Source: Bacillota bacterium
GTDB taxonomy: Bacteria; Bacillota; Clostridia; Acetivibrionales; JAEXSP01
Assembly (NCBI GenBank): GCA_023453795.1
Contig: JAEXSP010000031.1
Location: 1 to 64,000, forward strand
DNA length: 64,000 bases
Reading direction: 5' to 3'
Shown: positions 60,650-64,000 of the stretch, piece after piece
Layout: each line of letters opens with the position of its first letter
Position numbering within the stretch: position 1 is the first letter of the stretch
Translations under genes and position numbers: made by a program
The notes under the pieces: generated by a model
What the model saw: the letters and a program-made list of their open reading frames with translations, nothing else
Told to the model about the DNA's origin: nothing
The model's database searches: none

Positions 60650-60763
60650 TTTAATTCCCCCTTATAACTATAAAATAATACTCATTTAATCATATTATTT
60701 CATTTTGAATATTTGTAAATCTTTTTGAATATAATGATATTACAATTATTCAGGAGTGTAAAG

Positions 60764-61033
60764 ATGTGGAAAAATATTGTAACAGCATTTTTTCTTGTAT
60801 TTCTTGCGGAGCTTGGTGACAAGACCCAACTCTCAACAATGCTTCTTGCTTCAAAATCCAATTCCTTATTACCTATATTTATTGGTTCAGCCTGTGCTCT
60901 TGTCCTTTCATCATTGCTGGGTGTACTTGCAGGTTCATTAATTCATAAATATATACCTATGAGTCTAATTAGATACCTTGCAGGAGGAGCATTTTTAGTG
61001 GTTGGCGGTTTGTTAATTTCAGGAAAAATGTAA
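60764..61033 (+). CDS. Half-size GDT1/TMEM165 (UPF0016) family membrane protein
   Basis: 89 residues from ATG 60764 behind AGGAGTG. Three membrane helices with one copy of the family signature E-L-G-D-K-T-Q (residues 16-22). Eukaryotic and many bacterial members have two copies in about 200 residues; this has one, so it should act as a dimer. Family members move Mn2+ or Ca2+. A second half gene is not adjacent. Own terminator. Confidence 0.87.
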   Translation: MWKNIVTAFFLVFLAELGDKTQLSTMLLASKSNSLLPIFIGSACALVLSSLLGVLAGSLIHKYIPMSLIRYLAGGAFLVVGGLLISGKM

Positions 61034-61051
61034 AGAGCCATAAGGCTCTTT
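61032..61051 (+). terminator. Terminator of the GDT1-like gene
   Basis: AAAGAGCC (61032-61039) and GGCTCTTT (61044-61051), followed by a short T-rich tail. Confidence 0.75.
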
Positions 61052-61095
61052 TCAAAGTAATTATATTTCTTATTATATTTTTAAAATGAGAATAA

Positions 61096-63021
61096 CTATA
61101 TATCGAGATTTGTAACCATTTTAGCATGGGTATGAATAAACTCTTTTCTTGGTTCTACTTTATCTCCCATCAAAATAGTAAATACCTCATCTGCTGCAAT
61201 TGCGTCTTCTAATTCCACTCTTAACATAGTTCTTGTTTCAGGATTCATTGTTGTTTCCCAAAGCTGTTCCGGGTTCATTTCTCCAAGACCCTTATATCTC
61301 TGTATTGTGCAATCTTCCTTCTTCCAGCCCATTTCTTTCACTATCCTGTCAACTTCTCTTTCATTATATGCATATTTTTCTTCCTTACTCTTTGCAATCT
61401 TAAATAGCGGTGGCTGAGCTATATACACATGTCCCAACTCTACTAACGGCTTCATATATCTATAGAAAAATGTAAGCAATAATGTTCTTATGTGCGATCC
61501 ATCTACATCTGCATCCGCCATTATAATTACCTTGTAATACCTTAGCTTTGAAACATCAAAATCATCACCAATGCCTGCTCCCAAAGCAGTTATTACTGGC
61601 AAAAGCTTTTCATTTCCATAAACCTTGTCTATTCTTGACTTTTCTACATTGAGCATCTTTCCCCATAAAGGAAGTATTGCCTGATATTTTCTTTCCCGAC
61701 CCTGTTTTGCAGATCCACCAGCTGAGTCTCCCTCAACGATATATATCTCACATAACTCAGGATTTCTTTCTGAACAATCTGCAAGTTTTCCTGGAAGTGA
61801 GTTTGATTCAAGAACATTCTTTCTTCGTGTTAGTTCCCTTGCCTTACGTGCTGCCTCTCTTGCTCTCGATGCAGTAATACATTTATCAAGAACTGCTTTA
61901 CCTATCGATGGATTCTCTTCTAAAAAATCTGAAAGCTTTTCACTCACTACATTTTCAACAAGTGTCCTTATTTCACTATTTCCTAGCTTTGTTTTTGTCT
62001 GTCCTTCAAATTGTGGCTCTGTAAGCTTTACGCTCACTATTGCCGAAAGACCTTCTCTTACATCTTCACCCTGCAGATTCTTTTCGTTTTCCTTTATGAT
62101 ATTATACTTTCTTGCATAGTCATTAAATACTTTAGTTATAGCAGCCTTAAACCCGGTCATGTGGGTTCCGCCCTCTGTTGTTGCAATATTGTTTGCATAG
62201 CTGTGTATGTTCTCAACATATGTGTCATTATACTGCATTGCTACTTCTGCATACGAAGTATCCTTCATTCCTTCAAAATAAATAATTTTTGGATGAAGAA
62301 CTTCCTTGTTCTTATTGATATACTCTACAAAAGAAATAATGCCTCCCTCATAGTGCAGCTTTTTTACAACCTTTTCTTCAGGTCTTTCATCAACAAGCTT
62401 TATCATTATTCCTCTATTCAAAAAAGCCATTTCCCTATATCTTGCAAGCATTACATCGAAATCAAATACAGTCTCCTCGAATATTTCCGGATCCGGCTTG
62501 AAGGTAGTCTTTGTACCTGTCTTATCAGTCTGACCTACTATTTCTACACCTGTTACAGGCTTTCCCCTTTCATAACGCTGCTTATATATATTTCCTTCTG
62601 ACATAACTTCAACTTCCATCCATTCGGAAAGAGCATTAACAACGGATGCTCCAACACCGTGTAGTCCTCCTGAAACACTATATGCACCGCCGCCAAACTT
62701 TCCGCCGGCATGTAGTACTGTATGTACAACTTCAAGTGTGGGTATACCCATTTTAGGATGAATTCCTACCGGTATTCCTCTTCCGTTATCTATATTTGTA
62801 ATAGTATTATCTTTATTTATGGTCAGTTCAATTTCGCTGCAGTAACCGGCAAGAGCTTCGTCAACGCTATTTGCAACAATCTCATACACCAGATGGTGCA
62901 AACCTCTGGACGAAGTACTTCCTATATACATTCCAGGCCTTTTTCTAACGGCCTCCAGGCCTTCAAGTACTTGTATCTGCTCTACATCATATGTTCCGTT
63001 TACTTTTGTATTTTCTAACAT
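61096..63021 (-). CDS. gyrB: DNA gyrase subunit B
   Basis: 641 residues, normal for the Firmicute form. GHKL ATPase domain (about 15-220) with VDEALAGYCSEIEL, DNGRGIPVGIHPK and GGLHGVGASVVNALS; transducer domain (about 225-395); Toprim domain (about 420-540) with the catalytic Glu in YIVEGDSAGGSAKQGR and metal-binding DADVDGSHIRTLL; C-terminal GLGEMNPEQLWETTM. Supplies ATP-driven negative supercoiling with GyrA (outside the window). Third of the recF-remB-gyrB run. Confidence 0.98.
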   Translation of the reverse strand: MLENTKVNGTYDVEQIQVLEGLEAVRKRPGMYIGSTSSRGLHHLVYEIVANSVDEALAGYCSEIELTINKDNTITNIDNGRGIPVGIHPKMGIPTLEVVHTVLHAGGKFGGGAYSVSGGLHGVGASVVNALSEWMEVEVMSEGNIYKQRYERGKPVTGVEIVGQTDKTGTKTTFKPDPEIFEETVFDFDVMLARYREMAFLNRGIMIKLVDERPEEKVVKKLHYEGGIISFVEYINKNKEVLHPKIIYFEGMKDTSYAEVAMQYNDTYVENIHSYANNIATTEGGTHMTGFKAAITKVFNDYARKYNIIKENEKNLQGEDVREGLSAIVSVKLTEPQFEGQTKTKLGNSEIRTLVENVVSEKLSDFLEENPSIGKAVLDKCITASRAREAARKARELTRRKNVLESNSLPGKLADCSERNPELCEIYIVEGDSAGGSAKQGRERKYQAILPLWGKMLNVEKSRIDKVYGNEKLLPVITALGAGIGDDFDVSKLRYYKVIIMADADVDGSHIRTLLLTFFYRYMKPLVELGHVYIAQPPLFKIAKSKEEKYAYNEREVDRIVKEMGWKKEDCTIQRYKGLGEMNPEQLWETTMNPETRTMLRVELEDAIAADEVFTILMGDKVEPRKEFIHTHAKMVTNLDI

Positions 63022-63044
63022 GATTTCCTCCAGCTCCCGTTTAA

Positions 63045-63314
63045 CTATATATTAGATATATTCTCAAGATAGCTTGCTCTTTTTTGAAGAGTAACAGATG
63101 AAATAGGTGAAAGGTATATCATACTCTTTTTGTCACTTTCCGTAATAATAAAAGATTTAGGCAAATCTTGTGATATTGTTTTTATAAAACCCTCTTCTTC
63201 AGAAATAGTCAAAAACTCTCTTGTATCTTTTGATATTGTTGTTGAATCTATATCAAATATAGCAATTATGTTTTTGACAGGAATGACAACTTCCCCGCCT
63301 ATATGCAAAAACAT
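63045..63314 (-). CDS. remB: Extracellular matrix regulator RemB (DUF370, YaaB)
   Basis: 89 residues, usual length. Starts MFLHIGGEVVIPVKNIIAIF, the family hallmark, and ends in a KRASYLENIS-like tail. In B. subtilis remB between recF and gyrB is a matrix gene activator. 23 nt upstream of gyrB. Confidence 0.92.
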   Translation of the reverse strand: MFLHIGGEVVIPVKNIIAIFDIDSTTISKDTREFLTISEEEGFIKTISQDLPKSFIITESDKKSMIYLSPISSVTLQKRASYLENISNI

Positions 63315-63446
63315 GTTATTTCTCCTTCTGACTCAAAAATAGGTTGTTTAATCATCATAATGTATATTTACTATTTTTTTCATCCATTATATTTTAACCT
63401 AATTAAATTTTTAGTGCAAATTTTTATAATTCTTAAATAATTTCCT

Positions 63447-64000
63447 TTAAATAATTTGGTTATTTTCTAACTTTCCATTTTTGATTTCTATGTATTTAAT
63501 ATGTTCTAATTTTTTATTCTTTAATATTTCTTTGTCCGTGCATGTTATAAAAGTCTGCACACTATTTATATTTTCAAAAAGAAATCCTTGTCTTACCAGA
63601 TCCAGTTCAGACATTACATCATCCAGCAGCAGCAAAGGATATTCACCTGTTTCCTCCCTCATTATATCTACTTCCGCAAGCTTTACCGCCAGGACAGCAG
63701 TTCTTTGCTGCCCCTGAGACCCATACAGCTTAATATTCATCTCATTTAAAAAAATCTCATAGTCATCACGCTGCGGACCATACATTGTAGTACCCTTTAT
63801 TATTTCCTTATTTTTTGAATAATTGAGTACTTTTCTAAATTCTTTTTCGATACTTTCCCTGTCACTGTAATCGTTTACTTTAATTGATGGTGAGTACTTA
63901 ATTAATAGTTCTTCCTTATTACCCGTCAAACTTTCATGTTTGTTAACAGCCTTTTCATTAAGTCTTTTTAGAAAGGCAGCCCTCAAAAGCATTATTTTCG
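63447..64000 (-). CDS. recF: DNA replication/repair protein RecF, C-terminal part
   Basis: About 184 codons are visible; the N-terminal half with Walker A lies beyond 64000. The visible part has YGPQRDDYEIFLNEMNIKLY, the signature region GSQGQQRTAVLAVKLAEVDI and Walker B YPLLLLDDVMSELD, all typical of RecF. It loads RecA at gaps with RecO and RecR. The following remB and gyrB are in the standard dnaA-dnaN-recF-gyrB order, so the origin should be close on the right. Confidence 0.93.
   Translation of the reverse strand, partial: KIMLLRAAFLKRLNEKAVNKHESLTGNKEELLIKYSPSIKVNDYSDRESIEKEFRKVLNYSKNKEIIKGTTMYGPQRDDYEIFLNEMNIKLYGSQGQQRTAVLAVKLAEVDIMREETGEYPLLLLDDVMSELDLVRQGFLFENINSVQTFITCTDKEILKNKKLEHIKYIEIKNGKLENNQII

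Overview
The window looks like chromosomal DNA of an AT-rich, endospore-forming, cellulosome-producing clostridium of the Ruminiclostridium type (C. cellulolyticum / C. papyrosolvens relatives). The reasons are a scaffoldin with a family 3 cellulose-binding module, X2 modules and a type I cohesin; a dockerin-bearing GH5 enzyme whose dockerin has the Ala-Leu recognition residues typical of mesophilic clostridia; spore genes (sleB-ypeB, cotS, veg, a yabG fragment, bofA, SPOCS/LysM); and clostridial gene order such as veg-SPOCS-ispE-gntR. Species identity is inference. The right end (recF-remB-gyrB, with parAB and two parS sites nearby) places the replication origin just beyond position 64000.

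Layout. 1-5250: cellulosome locus on the minus strand, with the start of a scaffoldin gene, the sigma factor/anti-sigma pair sigI-rsgI immediately upstream of it, and a GH5-dockerin enzyme. 5.4-12.0 kb: an accessory stretch next to a tRNA-Arg, holding secreted proteins of unknown function, a REP-associated transposase with hairpin ends plus at least three decayed relatives, a LytTR-DUF3021-CPBP cassette and a toxin-antitoxin pair. 12.1-29.4 kb: helicase loading (dnaD/dnaC-like), germination (sleB-ypeB), a glycolipid glycosyltransferase, an SbcCD-like YhaO/YhaN pair, acpS, a GAF sensor, a FapA-like protein, gntR and ispE. 29.4-42.9 kb: SPOCS/LysM, veg, a truncated yabG, formate-THF ligase, cotS, a GT39-like transferase, bofA and yaaL, phosphoesterase, Nudix, VanW and SLH proteins. 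43-49.5 kb: glutamate synthase gltBD behind a leader with hairpins and a terminator. 49.5-50.2 kb: about 570 bp without a gene that can fold into an elaborate RNA on the plus strand. 50.2-58.6 kb: membrane and lipid genes, two tRNA-Ser, serS, parAB. 58.9-64 kb: a GH9 cellulase without dockerin, a half-size GDT1 protein, gyrB, remB and the end of recF.

How it fits together. The left end encodes the scaffold, one enzyme and a likely regulator of plant-cell-wall degradation; the right end encodes origin-proximal replication and segregation machinery. The most interesting signals are the candidate large structured RNA (49.6-50.16 kb), the sigI/rsgI pair next to the scaffoldin with an anti-sigma factor that has no ectodomain, the structured scaffoldin leader, and the gltB leader. 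All calls come from reading the sequence; no searches or folding programs were run.
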